From Protula sp. h YS-2021 (taxonomy: Eukaryota > Annelida > Polychaeta > Sabellida > Serpulidae): a stretch of 64,000 nucleotides of DNA. The notes under the pieces were generated by a model. That model searched no databases. It was not told the DNA's origin and was given only the letters and a program-made list of their open reading frames with translations. Shown here piece after piece: positions 34,873-46,683 of the stretch; positions within the stretch are counted from its first letter, which is position 1, and every line of letters starts with the position of its first letter. The stretch is taken from assembly GCA_949752745.1 (NCBI GenBank), contig OX457028.1:7334922-7398921 (forward strand), read 5' to 3'. A program made the translations under genes and the position numbers.

Positions 34873-35691
34873 TCATATTCCGCGACGCAACATATTCAAT
34901 GCTTTCTATCCTTCGAACTGTTTTAAGCACACAGTGCAGTATTATCCCACACGCGTGGTTTTGATTGCATGTGTAGATGTGACGTGGGACACCATTTCCT
35001 TATAACATCTCCCAACAACCGACTGCCCTCGACAACCTCTTACCACAGCAAATATGCACGTGCTCTGTGCAGCTAGTTGTATTTCATTTGGCCCAGAACT
35101 TGCTTCCTGGTTGAGAATTTATTCAGTTAGAACTATCAAGATATCACCCCGATTTGGCCAACCGTCGCGGTAGGACCGGCCAAGTTCAGAGTGTGAGGCA
35201 GGGCAGCACAGAAATGTGACACACGCCCAGGTACGTCACACCACAACTGTCGCCGTCGTCCGCCCTCACGAACGACTTCGTATCATATTCCGCGACGCAA
35301 CAAATTGAGTGCTTTCTATCCTTCGAACTGTTTTAAGCACACAGTGCAGTATTATCCCACACGCGTGGTTTTGATTGCATGTGTAGATGTGACGCGGGAC
35401 ATTTCCTTATAACATCTCCCAACAATCGACTACCCTCGAACTATTACCACAGCAAATATGCACGTGTATTGTACAGCTAGTTGTATTTCATTTGGCCCAG
35501 AACTTGCTTCCTGGTTGAGAATTTATTCAGTTAGAACTATCAAGATATCAACCCGATTTGGCCAACCGTCGCGGTAGGACCGGCCAAGTTCAGAGTGTGA
35601 GGCAGGGCAGCACAGAAATGTGACACACGCCCAGGTACGTCACACCACAACTGTCGCCGTCGTCCGCCCTCACGAACGACTTCGTATCAAC
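34873..35691. repeat. Tandem duplication of a ~410 bp segment
   Basis: Copies 34873-35282 and 35283-35691 begin tcatattccgcgacgcaaca and end ctcacgaacgacttcgtatc. They differ by few substitutions and small deletions (for example cgtgggacacc/cgcgggac). No coding frame is preserved across both. Recent duplication by similarity. Confidence 0.92.
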
Positions 35692-35920
35692 CACCCCCCC
35701 CCCCCCCCCCACCGTTCTGATTACAACCATGCTCAATTATGCATGGAATTCTTTTTATCCGTTACTGACAGAGTTGTACCTCGCGAATTGTAAATATTCT
35801 GAACGCTTCCGGGGATCCTTACACTCAATTCGTTCCTTGCAAGTGCTTTTACAACGGTTAAGAAATGTCTAAAATTTGATGACGATCAGCCCAGTAAATT
35901 TTATTGAGACAAGAAATTGA

Positions 35921-36380
35921 GGGTGAAAATTCAAGATGGCGGCCACTGACCTTCAAATTGGATCACGATCAAAACAAGCCATCGTCGAAGGCACAGACCA
36001 GGACACAAGTCGCCATTTGGCAATTTTTGACCAATTTGAAAAATACGACGTTGCACAACTTCAATATATATATATTATATATTTACTGTGCAGGGTAGCA
36101 TATGCCTAGGATAAACAGTTTCAGAGAATCGGCGTTTAAAGTCTTACATTGCAGTTATCTAAAAAAATAATTTTTGTAAGTCGCAGATTTGAAATATAAC
36201 ACGTTGCACAACTTCAATATATAAATTTTCACTGTACAAGGTTGCATATGCCTATTGTAAATAGTTCCGGAGAACTTGCGTGGAAACAAAACAGCATCCA
36301 AAGTGTGACACACGGACGGACGGCTGGGGTCCAACAAAAATAAGGTGCACCCACCCATCCACAAGAATAGGCAACTTGCC
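35921..36380. mobile_element. Possible pearl/HINE-like element D
   Basis: Two cores with gttgcacaacttcaatatata and gcatatgccta at about 36040-36150 and 36190-36280, then acacacggacggacggc (ACGG motif, 36309-36325) and ggtgcacccacccatccac. Same order of parts as elements A-C, but short and without a clear end hairpin. Confidence 0.35.
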
Positions 36381-38836
36381 TACCAAATATCACAAGGGGA
36401 TTGTCAGGGTGGGAATAACAGCAGACGATGGACGGACGAACAACATGTGGTGGCTAAAAAATACACGCCCCTTTGATTACACAAAATTTTAAACAATCGA
36501 CTGAGAATTTGACTTGATCAGTAGATTGAGTCTACGAGTCGAAATGAAAAAGCTGAATAACAGACAAGTTACAGTATTTCTTTTTCTTTATTTTCATTCT
36601 ACAGATCAAATCAACAACTACGAAAACATGTGCTGTAATCAAGTAATGTATCTCAGTGAAACGAACATTACAACCTACATTATTGTTACGATAACTTGAA
36701 AATTACCAAAAAAGAAATCAATTTTAAAAAAATATGATCACTTTAAAACAACAAACAGGCTATTTTTACTGTCTTTTTTCTTTTATTATTATTTTACTAT
36801 GTACTGAGAAAACATCTTTTGAGTACACATTCAAGCATTTGCAGCTCATTATACATCCCATAAATCAACACAACAGTTGACCAAAGCAAATGTAAATACG
36901 CACGATGATTTTCGAAAGAACAGCCAATACTTAAGGGTAAACAAATTATTCTCTTTAGTTCACATTATTTTCAAAGATCACTTTACAGCATTAATTTAAC
37001 GCATTTTTTAATGTAAACTTGATCAATGCTTTACACTTCCTGACTAGAAGATCCTTGAATAACTGTCACTTCTTTTAACCAAACTTAGAGTTCAGTTTAT
37101 GTCTTTTTTCAGTCTCATTATCTTTACCTGAAAAAGAAACTGAGATTAATCTACACTTCCGCAATAACGGTACTGTTCAGATACAATGGAGTTAGAGAGC
37201 TTCCAGCGTGGTCACGGCAGCGCGATCAACGCTTAAGCACACGTCCTTGTGACAGAAAGCTCTGCAGACGACATCCTCCCGCTTCCGGCTCACGTATCCA
37301 TCCGCGCGTGAGAAAAAAAAAAAAAAACGCTGCAAAATTTTCCTGAAAGACATTTTATATACAAGCGGTAGTCCCGACGTTTCTCGCACCTGAGAGCCGT
37401 CCCCTGAGCATGCGCAACCTCGATGTGACGTCAATGGGTCCTCTCAAACATCAGGAATATTATTTGATGCGAGCCTTGTAGTAGAGTTCTCGATAGGTAC
37501 CAGGAGACACCGGAGAGCTTCTCAAGGCCGTAGCTCCCATTCCAAGGTATGAAGCTGACGCTGTGGCAATTTAATGGCTTTGTTTCCCAAAAAGAAGTAT
37601 GTTAAAATTGATTTAGCTTGAAAAAAAAAAAAGCTGGTGGGGAAATGTGTATTTTTTTAAATGATGAAAAAAAATCTGTCCCAACGTGACTGTCAACCAA
37701 TAGGTGGAAATTCTCGCAGAAACTAGAAGCAAATGGCGAGAAGTAACTCGATCCGGCAGAACAAGCAAACGACGAGAATTCGGCGGATGTGGGAAAATAG
37801 ATCTAAAGGAAATCTGTACACCTGCAGCAACCGTACGAAGATTTTCCCCGGCAAAACCAAGATGTCGAATGTTGGACACAATCACACAAAGGCAAACTAT
37901 ACATCGTCACAAGACATCAAACAGTGTATACAAACACACCTGTGAACATTATTCCTTGTGCACCAAAATAAAAACTCCATTTTAAATAGAGGAAAACTAA
38001 ACATCTGTGACTTGAATCCTAACCTGGGTGAGCTAGCTCAATCCGACGTCCGGGCGAAAGCGGTTGCCCACTGAAAACCAAGACTACAAATTTCCAAAAG
38101 AAATCGAAAACACTAAAGCATCACAAGAGCTCTGACCAATCAATTTTGAAGAAAACGAAAGAAAGAAAACCACTGCGCCAAATTATGGCACACTGCCAGT
38201 TCTGAGAATCCATGATTTAGCGAGGAATTATAACGAACACGAATCTTTTCAAACCAAAAAAGAAACCGGACAAACAAAAAACAATCTGTCGTCAAGAATC
38301 CAAATAGTATTAAAACCCAAAAGCTATTTTTTTTTTCAGAATCAAACCGCAACAAAACGCCGTATACTTAAATAAAGTGGAGCCGCTGAAGTTATCGGAA
38401 AAGCACCAGAAATTGCTCGTTGAAACAACACAGGAAAAACAATTTAGGAAGCAACTGCAGACGGCTGAGCAACGGTGACCTGCCACCTCGAGAACAAAAC
38501 TTCATTTTCCTTAACCATGAAAACGAAGCAGGGTATTTTTCCACTTGTATCTGGGAGAGCTCGGGAAATTTCAACACGGAGTTTACATTTTTTTACCAAA
38601 CCCAACATGCTAGACGCTGCTGAGTCCGGCAAAAAAAAAGAAAAATAAATAAATAAATAACAGAAACCGAAAAAAAAAAAAAAACACAAGAGGCATATCC
38701 TTCGGAGACGCAATCTTCCACTCTCGAGGTCTTGCACTTCCCGGCATCGTCACGGGCACGCTCTGGGGGTAGCTATTTTGGGACACACATCTATGGGATT
38801 TGCGGCGAGGCCAGGATTCGGAGGGGAGACGACACA
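36381..38836. other. 3' flank and probable 3' UTR of the LENG8 gene
   Basis: No coding frame recognised. TTTATT words at about 36587 and 36781 are AATAAA on the minus strand and could end the LENG8 transcript, but the 3' UTR length cannot be fixed. Poly-A/T runs at 37620 and 38630-38690. Confidence 0.4.
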
Positions 38837-38996
38837 CTACAAGGATTGCATGACCCCCGCGCTTGCCTTGCAGTCCAGCTTAGTGGCATCAGCACTTAGC
38901 GTAACCCCCTTTTCTCTAAGCCACTCTAAGCAGGCGCTAGTATCCTTAAACCCTAGGTCCTCAGTAACGACCTCGACACTCAGAGTCGGTTTATAT
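38837..38996 (-). CDS. LENG8: LENG8 exon 8 and stop
   Basis: Acceptor gtctag. Reads [16 protein letters not shown] then [24 protein letters not shown] and stop TAG at 38837-38839. Human ends SYLQAELAF ... ACRAFLEPLGL ... IDCRLSLAQ. Winged-helix-like end of the domain, as in SAC3/PCI proteins. Confidence 0.92.
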
Positions 38997-41900
38997 CTAG
39001 ACAACAGAACAGAAAATACAGGTTAATATATGCAATTGAGTTATTATAGTTATCAATTTTTTCTTTTTAAGTTCTTTTCCTTATTGCCTTCCCTCTTTAA
39101 AATTCAAAAAGAAATTTATACTAAAATAAAGACCCTACACAGATACACGTGTTATAAGTATGATTACTTGCTGCTTATACTCACCAAACCTGCCAAAAAT
39201 AAAAAACAGTGCATTGAAATGACGTGCAATATCAGCACCTTCCACGCCTGTGGTGCTTCCTCACGACTTCTGACCATACTTACCACTTCCCGTGATCCAT
39301 ACTTACCATTAGGTTACCTTATTATATTGTTAAAATGTTATCACAGATCTAGCCACAATGAGACGTACAAATCCTACGAAAATATTAAAAGCATAGAGCA
39401 AAATATACGTACGACTTGACGATGCATTTTAATGCATCTTTTCGTAATCGCTCGGAAAACCAGTCCATTAAATAACCGGACATTTTGGGGGCTAGGTGAT
39501 ACAATTTAAAGAAACGGTGATAGTTCTTCAGTGTGAACGCGGTGCGAACTTTGAGCGAGTAAGCAATACATTCGTCTCGTTTCTGTTCGTGGGTTAAATG
39601 CGCCAATTCTGTTGTCGTATCTGAAGGGGAGAATCAAGGAAATTGCTTTGTTCTATAACATCAACACATGACCTCTGCCCAATCATATAAAAATTTCATT
39701 ATTTTTCTCGCCAGATGGCATTTCATTTAGGTTTTTCTTTCGTTTTTCATATTCGGCAGAATTTATCACATTACTGCAAGTCCAGCTTAACATGTGCAAT
39801 CTTCTACCAGGGTTCGCGCTGGGTTCTCAGGAAAGTGAGTCAAAAAAGGAAAGTGCGACTCAGCTTGGTCTAGAAAGACTCGGTGAGTTCCGAAAAAGTG
39901 AGTCATTTCGTAAAAAAATGCCCGAAAAGTGGACAAAAACCCCGCCAACGCGAACCCTGTTCTACGTTTCCGATTATCATTATTATTCGAATATCAATTC
40001 AGAAACGGCTAATAACCATCTTTTGAGTATGGTAAAGGATACCAAGTGTGTTGTTGACAAATAAATTGTAGAGTATTCTGTAGGCAGTAAACTCGTGGCA
40101 GTTTCCCCCGTCAATGCCCCCCTCTTTGTACAGGGCTTTGAGCTGCGTTTGACACTGATTGAACTCCTCGTGGTCCCCTTTTTCCAAGGCCACCCTGGCG
40201 TGGGTCTCGTACACAGACACAGTGAAGTTATTACGCACACACTGCACCTGCAGTCACAAACTTGTCTATTACTCTCTGCCCATCAAAAAAATCAGTTGAC
40301 CCTACTGCCGTAATTTTTCTGTTTTGAGCTCAAACAAAAACATCGGCATTACCGAAAATTCTGGTTTTTTAAAAACACCCAATTACAAGTTCTAAATGGA
40401 CGGCTACTCTTCCTTGCTTCTGCACACACAAACGCTGAAAACGCTTATTCTTTGCTAAGAAATCTTGCTGGCTATGGAGAGTTTGGAAGGCTTCTCCATA
40501 CCCTACTGCTATTGAACCGTTTTGGGGTAACAAATCTAGCAGAAAACATTAATGTGTAGGTGTGAGATTGATAACTTACAGTCAAGTCCTGCCTCACAGA
40601 TTTGAGCTGCTCGCACGCATAGTGGTAGTTGCGGTTAGCCTTCCAGTGCTGTTTTATCATGGCTAGTGATTTCTTGAGCACGTTCACGGGTCGCACAACA
40701 GAAGCTTCCGGAGCCTGTCACCCAAACAACAACAACAACATCCCACTTCCTGTGTAATGATAGCTCGACACTAACACTTTACAACCTGTACAATTTCTAC
40801 TGCAATATTTCAATAACACTTGAGCAACAGTCCATCACTACGACCGAAGACAATCACTGAACTGTGCTACTTACAAGCAAACCCCATAACCCAATAAGAT
40901 ACATGTAAGTAAGTTGTCAGGGCAGAAGTTGTGACGTTACCATTTTGCTACAGCACAAGCACAGCCCAGGATCTGGTGGGAGGAGCGTGCCGTTATTAGA
41001 ATATTTAATGCATTGTTTCCACTATTCCTTGACACGTTTACCTTGGTGAGACGTAGATAGGGTTTCTCTAGGTCTTGGCAAGTACCCTCAATCTTGATGG
41101 AGCTCCAATCTAAATCTTCATCGGAGTCGTTCTTCAAATCAAACAGTAAGTTCATGAATAAATTACCAATTTATTCAATATTCAAGGGTATTTCGATTTT
41201 TAATGACTATCACCTAACCTTTTTCCTCTAATTTATCACATGGCATCTTGCCAGATTTAGTCTTCCCTTGTCCTCATTCCACTCTAAATATCAATGCAAT
41301 TTAGTCAACGTACTGTGTGAAGCAAATTGCGACTATCACTAACAGTAGCCAACCCTTACAGAGACAATCCTTAGCATAACAATTACATGTCTCTGCAACG
41401 CACTTTGGTAATGCAAAACGTAACCTCAGTACGATGACTCACATTGAAATTGTTAATGCTGAGCGTGAGGGGTGAAGAGCGCGGGTTGTTGGTCAGTGTG
41501 TCGGCAAACCTGGCGGCACGCTTGTTCAGCTTGGCCGCCTTCTCCTGACTCCCGGCAGTGTCCACAAAATACAACCTGCATACATGAATGCTACTCATAC
41601 TCAAAACAGCGAGCAGGCTAGGGGGAAAAACATTCACAAGCTATGCCGGAAAGCCAAGGTCACATTTTGTGTTACTCAAAATGATTCTCACGCACCACAA
41701 AATGCATAGAACTCTTCTTTGCCTTTAATCATCATATATTACAAATTCCTTCTCTTCCCAAGGCACACTGTTTATATTTCTATCTATATGCGTATTTCAA
41801 TAAAAAAGACATACATAATTTGGTTGAATAACGCAATCCATATGCCACTTCATATGTACAAAAGGGAAACAGGCCAAACAACTAGGCCACTGGACAAGTG

Positions 41901-44863
41901 CTGCCACAAGAATTCCCTACGTACCCTTGCTTCTTGCCTTTCTTGCCCGCCTTCTTGTTGGGTGTGGGCCTGCCGTCCTTGCCGCGCCCACGGCTACCTC
42001 TCCCGCGGCTCCGCTCGTTGCTCTTGACGCGCGACCCGCGACTCACTTTACGCTCAAAGTCATCACTGTCCGATGATAGGCCCGAGCTGCTGATGGAGGA
42101 CGAGCAGCGTCCACGCGACCTACTGCGAGACCTCGATGACCTTGACCTAATACGAAAAAAAAAAACAAACAAAAAAACAAAGAAAATAACAATTGGGACT
42201 TTCAAACCTTACAGTAGTTTATAACTAATTGTTATAGTTTCTTTCACAACTAGTTTACATTCACTACATCAATAACTTGACTACGTCTCGAGGAGTACGT
42301 CTATCCCCCGTGGGGGATATGGTTTGTGTAAGGCTGTTGCGTGTTGACTACGCAAAAAAAAATTTACAAGTGGAAGGATGTAAGTCGACGTAGTGTCTAA
42401 CATTTAGACGGATCAATCCATTAACCAGTATTCGCGTGAGACTGTCGTAGGCACGCTAAGTACAGCGCCGATTTTGAAAAATTCGCCATTTTGTCAAGTC
42501 CCATCCGGAAAATGCTTGATCACTGCACTGCGGAAGGTGCCAGGGAGCCCGTGTGCAGAATTTGAAACGAATCCATTCATTAATGTGACCTGAAGACGCG
42601 TGAGACTGCCATATATACGCTACGTCCAGTGCCGATTTTCAAAAGTCCGCCATTTTGTCAATTTTTGGCCGATCCGGAAAATTCTTGGTCACTGCACTGC
42701 GGAAGGCTCCAGAGAAGCCGTGTACAAAATTTGAAACGAATTTGTCTATTAATGTGGCTTGTAGACGCGTGAGACTGCCGTATATATAAAGTCCAGTGCC
42801 AATTTTCAAATGTCCGCCATTATGTCAATTTTTGGCCGATTCGGAAAATTCTTGCTCACTGCACTGCGGAAGGTTCCAGAGAAGCCGTGTACAAAATCTG
42901 AAACGAATCCGTCTATTAATGTGGCCTGTAGACGCGTGAGACTGCCGTATATACGCTAAGTCCAGTGCCAATTTTCAAATGTCCGCCATTTTGTCAATTT
43001 TTGGTCGATCCGAAAAATTCTTGGTCACTGCACTGCGGAAGGTTCCAGAGAAGCCGTGTACAAAATTTGAAACGAATTTATCTATTAATGTGGCTTGTAG
43101 ACGCGTGAGACTGCCGTATATACGCTAAGTCCAGTGCCAATTTTCAAATGTCCGCCGTTTTGTCAATTTTTGGCCGATTCGGAAAATTCTTGGTCACTGC
43201 ACTGCGGAAGGTTCCAGAGAAGCCGTGTACAAAATCTGAAACTAATCCGTCTATTAATGTGGCCTGTAGACGCGTGAGACTGCCGTATATACGCTAAGTC
43301 CAGTGCCAATTTTCAAATGTCCGCCATTTTGTCAATTTTTGGTCGATCCGGAAAATTCTTGGTCACTGCACTGCGGAAGGTTCCAGAGAAGCCGTGTACA
43401 AAATTTGAACCGAATCCATGTATTAATGTGGCCTGTAGGCGCGTGAGACTGAAGCGTGACAGACGGACAGACAGACGGACGGACAGACGGACAGACCGAA
43501 AAGTTCAAAACTATATCCCTCCGTTTCACGGGGGATAACTACTACAGCGCACTTAAAACACTCCTTTACAAGCATTAACCGTAATACACCACGTAATACA
43601 ATTCTAGAAGCTGGATACTTTTATACACAGGTTCTGCAATCATAATAAGGCTTCCCACCTGCTTCTTCGCCTGTGTCGGCGTTCTCTCCTGTGAGAATAG
43701 GGTGACCTTGACCTGCTTCGAGACCTTGACCGACTGCGTGACCGACTTCTGCGCGCAAAGCCTGGCGGAGACCACCGCCTGCTGGGGAAACTGCCACGTC
43801 TGCCTACTCCGCGATTGCCACGGCCAAACACGGCCCCGCGCATGCTGGGGCTGGTTGTCTGCATCATGCGATTTGCAGCCGGGCTGAGCTGAACCGTGGA
43901 ATTCGATGCCAAGCTAGGCTGCACACTGCTTGGCATGATGGGAAGGGGCTCGTTATCCCAATCTATTTTGTTGACCAAGCCGCTGTTGAACGACGAGGTG
44001 AGCTTTTCTTTCAGGTATTTTTCCATAGAATCTTTATCTTGATTCGTCTTGCATTGCGCGAAACAACGACCAACGTAGGCTTTGAGGTTGGGTGGCCACT
44101 CGCCCTGAGCGGCTTCGCCGGCGCTGTCGTTCTCTTTCCCGCTCTCCAGCTTCGCCGTACTGCCAATGCTACTCTTCTTCTCGCCGCCAATACCCGACGA
44201 GTCGACAGTGTCCATTTTAGAATCTGTGTTGTGGTTTTCTCCCGGTCCCGTTTTCTCTTCTTTGATTTTACTATCATGTGCTGACCAGAATGGTACATTT
44301 TGCTGCTGCGGATAGCCCGCAAAATGCGGTGGCCTCTGCTGCCTCGGTCCTACGTGTCGTTGATTTGGCCACGGTCGACGTGGACCGCTGCCAAATGCCT
44401 GGAAATTGTTGTTCGAGTTGAGGTTTTTCTTTGGAAGCTGAAAACGAATGCCACCTGGACTGCCGCCTCTCTTACCACGGAAGAAATTATTCCTAAACTC
44501 TGGTCGCGGTTGACCGTACGGACCAAAAGGAGGAGGACTTCCTGCTGTTTCGCCGAAGTTGCCTTCATTCCTATTCATACCTGGATCAACATGGCTCGGT
44601 GGATAGGGGTGGGGATAACTATCTGTTGGACCATACATGGAATAGGGATACTGACCATACATAGGAGGCCCCTGTCCATTCATGTATGGTTCCGGATAGG
44701 CTGGATTAACTGTCGCTTCGCTTCCGTTCGATCTACCTTCTCTATTGCTTGTGTGATCCACGGTTTCAGGTTTTAATTTCTCCAGAGCTTTTCTTGCATT
44801 TTCCCACGCCGATATGCCAGTACTGGGAGGTGGTGGTGGGGGAGGAGGTTCAACACTGTTCAT
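38837..44863 (-). CDS. LENG8: LENG8-like (SAC3/GANP-Thp3 family) gene, complete, 8 coding exons
   Basis: Seen: minus-strand exons 44863-43659, 42146-41925, 41575-41443, 41131-41042, 40714-40580, 40247-40043, 39620-39413 and 38996-38837, all GT-AG with matching phases, 785 residues. Order: poly-Pro N-terminus with [11 protein letters not shown], a Pro/Gly/Tyr-rich region, [16 protein letters not shown], an Arg-Ser run, a basic GKKGKKQ...NKRAARF segment, then the C-terminal domain with [31 protein letters not shown] and [19 protein letters not shown]. Known: human LENG8 (about 800 aa) has the same blocks; the family is related to yeast Thp3 and the SAC3/GANP fold and acts in nuclear mRNA processing and retention. 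The ATG at 44861-44863 is chosen because it precedes the poly-Pro N-terminus; upstream in-frame codons have no ATG nearby. Converges with the STK31-like gene. Confidence 0.93.
39413..39620 (-). CDS. LENG8: LENG8 exon 7
   Basis: Acceptor ccttcag, donor tc|gtacgt. Reads [20 protein letters not shown], then [20 protein letters not shown]; human has TTELAYLTREL and NYHRFFRLYCHAPCMSGYL. Two extra or changed residues between the blocks. Confidence 0.94.
40043..40247 (-). CDS. LENG8: LENG8 exon 6
   Basis: Acceptor actgcag, donor ttg|gtatcc. Reads [20 protein letters not shown] then [13 protein letters not shown] and [12 protein letters not shown], nearly identical to human LENG8 here, the most conserved block of the family. 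Confidence 0.96.
40580..40714 (-). CDS. LENG8: LENG8 exon 5
   Basis: Acceptor gtgacag, donor act|gtaagt, 45 codons. Reads [20 protein letters not shown] then [15 protein letters not shown]; human has VRPVAVLKKSLCMVKCHWK and FACEQMKSIRQDLT. Start of the SAC3/Thp3-like helical domain. Confidence 0.95.
41042..41131 (-). CDS. LENG8: LENG8 exon 4
   Basis: Acceptor tttgaag, donor aag|gtaaac, 30 codons. Reads [20 protein letters not shown]; human has [20 protein letters not shown]. The acceptor is not pyrimidine-rich just before AG, so the first codon or two are less certain. Confidence 0.88.
41443..41575 (-). CDS. LENG8: LENG8 exon 3
   Basis: Acceptor tatgcag, donor aat|gtgagt. Reads [18 protein letters not shown], matching human ELKKQKRAARFQHG, then [10 protein letters not shown]. 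Confidence 0.9.
41925..42146 (-). CDS. LENG8: LENG8 exon 2 (RS/basic)
   Basis: Acceptor gtattag, donor gg|gtacgt. Continues the RS region ([14 protein letters not shown]), then [15 protein letters not shown] and a basic [19 protein letters not shown] with KKGKKQG. The human protein has RGRGRAQRGKRHDL at this place. Confidence 0.9.
42303..43540 (-). mobile_element. Pearl/HINE-like element C in LENG8 intron 1
   Basis: Read on the minus strand: end hairpin cccccgt-gaa-acggaggg (about 43517-43535), gatatag, a GTCC/GTCTGTCC microsatellite (43458-43498), then at least six cores of 169 bp (gtccagtgccaattttcaaa, tggtcactgcactgcggaag, gacgcgtgagactgccgtat). It ends with the hairpin atccccc-gt-gggggat (42303-42318). 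Clearest of the four elements. Cores are about 90% alike by eye. Confidence 0.65.
43659..44863 (-). CDS. LENG8: LENG8 exon 1 (coding)
   Basis: 1205 nt, out-phase 2, donor ag|gtggga. Starts [13 protein letters not shown]. Includes the conserved block [14 protein letters not shown], Tyr/Pro-rich repeats ([12 protein letters not shown]), [13 protein letters not shown] (human GGLKFNIQKRP) and [20 protein letters not shown] (human [20 protein letters not shown]), and ends in [14 protein letters not shown] followed by Arg-rich sequence. The Arg-Ser run suggests nuclear-speckle targeting. Confidence 0.93.
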
Positions 44864-44913
44864 TTTCGAACTCACAGCAGACAAATAGACGTGTAAATTT
44901 TGTTAACTCTTAC
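44864..44913 (-). other. LENG8: LENG8 5' UTR, second exon part
   Basis: A ttttattttag acceptor at 44914-44920 (minus strand) lies 50 bp before the ATG, with no other ATG in between. Predicted join to the non-coding first exon ending at 46361. Confidence 0.45.
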
Positions 44914-45179
44914 CTAAAATAAAATTGTGAAATCACATATACTCTCCCTCTACATATTCCATTTACTGTTATTATGATAATAAAAACCAGTGGATACAAA
45001 CACCCCTGTACAAAGGACGTATTATTTCATTTTCACGTGAAACATACTAGTTTTCCTTCTTTGTCTCCCGGACCAAACCCATGTTTTTTTTCAGCACCAA
45101 TTTTCTCATTTTTTCTTTTTCTTGACGTGATTTATGATAAGAATGTTTCTCTCCTTGTTGAAAATTTAAGCCCCATTTT

Positions 45180-46100
45180 AACGCATGTGTCTTTGAGGGG
45201 TCCACGTATACGCCTAATCCCACTGTGGGTGTTTCAAATAGAATGCACAAGAATTTTGCATTTCGACTACGAGGGAACTGGATAAAATGTCGCAAAAACA
45301 GCTCATACTCGGAACACAAAAGAAATTACAAATTAAAACTAGCTATTAAAACTTTTAGGAAGTTTTTAATATAGTATGCGGGTTGTTAAAAAACAAGATT
45401 ACGTTTTGGTGCAGGGAAATTTGACATTTAGGTGAAATTTCTCTATCATTTCTTTACCCGGTTAGTTTATAATCAAAACGCAGAATTTTCAGGCCTTTTA
45501 TTTGGAATAACCAAAGTATGCAAATAAAGCACATTTTGCCCCCTTTACAAGGACAGAAACATGAAAATAAAGGCACGTCGTAATTGGCAAAACTTCTAAT
45601 GTGAAAATAACGTTGGTGTCAGTTACTCCATGTTTATTGACAGATTATAAGTCACGTAATTTACCAGAGTATTCTTGTTATAGATCATGATAAACTTCGC
45701 CTGCTATCATGCCAATCAGCCAAATCACACGCATTCCGAATAAAATGTGCGAAAATTCTCCGTTTCGAATACAAACTAACCGTGTCAAAAATGAAAATGA
45801 CAGAGAGATTTCGCCTAAATGTCAAATTTCTCTTAAACTAAACAGCAATCTTGTTTTTAACAGCCCGTATGCTATTTTAAACAATTATTAAAAGTTTTTA
45901 ACAAATAGTTTTTCAGTTTGAATTTCTATATGTTCAGAGTATCACCTGTTTTTCGCTATTTCTTCTATCATTTCTTTCCTTTTATAACCGGTTCAGTTGC
46001 AGTCAAAATACAAAATTCTTGCCCATTTTATTCGAAACACCCAAGGTGTGATTTGGCTTGTTTGCAATTTAACCAATCACTATGTGTTGTTCAATTTGAA
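45180..46100. repeat. Diverged inverted-repeat cluster
   Basis: 45195-45280 (gtgggtgtttcaaatagaat, aagaattttgcatttcgact) reappears inverted at about 45985-46070. 45355-45465 (gcgggttgttaaaaaacaag, gacatttaggtgaaatttct) reappears inverted at about 45800-45890. Extra partial copies near 45480-45540 and 45720-45780. Likely an old palindromic MITE or two nested ones inside the predicted LENG8 5' intron. Confidence 0.6.
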
Positions 46101-46360
46101 TGTTTCCTGCCCTGTAACAAGTCAATTTTCAGTAAAGTGGCGAGACTGTGACTCTGCATACTAAAAAAAAAAAACAAGGGTTTTAAAGAACTGAGATTTT
46201 GCGTATTTGGAGCTCCTTACCTATTTGGGGTCCCCGAACATGGCACTCTTCCTTAACAACCAATCACTTTCTCAATAATATTCCATATACTCTGCCACGT
46301 TATATTTACTTTCATTTCGTCAAAACAGGACAAAATATTGTTAAGTATCTGAATGCATAC

Positions 46361-46440
46361 CTGACTGAATAATAACTTCTAGTCGCACACTTTCCGTGGT
46401 TTCTTGAAAAACTAACAACAAGATGGCTGCCGTCAAATCA
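46361..46440 (-). promoter_or_regulatory. Predicted LENG8 non-coding first exon and core promoter with YY1-like motif
   Basis: On the plus strand aacaagatggctgccgtc (about 46418-46436) contains CAAGATGGC, the YY1 core found near many housekeeping-gene start sites. On the minus strand, about 60 bp further, attcagtcag|gtatgc is a good donor that could splice to the acceptor at 44914. No TATA box. Inferred only from motif and spacing. Confidence 0.35.
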
Positions 46441-46683
46441 TTTCGGACTATTCGTTTCGTTGAAACGTAATATGGTTGGTTAGTCACAATCATTTGAAGA
46501 CCTTTGAGTAGGGAATACCTTAGTTGTGTAACATTTTGGGATGCGACACAAATGAATAAAAAATAAGAAAAGGCTTTCGAAACTGGCGATCTAAGATGAC
46601 TGAATCGATTGAACAGAAATAAGCTGAGTTATTCAAAATTAAATAAAGAATAACATACGAAACAGTTCTTAAATCTCGTTGTG

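Noticed and set aside
41898..42224. Pro/Leu-rich plus-strand frame
   Set aside because: Antisense of LENG8 exon 2, which is supported by splice sites and homology.
43702..44776. Plus-strand frames up to 158 codons
   Set aside because: Antisense shadows of LENG8 exon 1.
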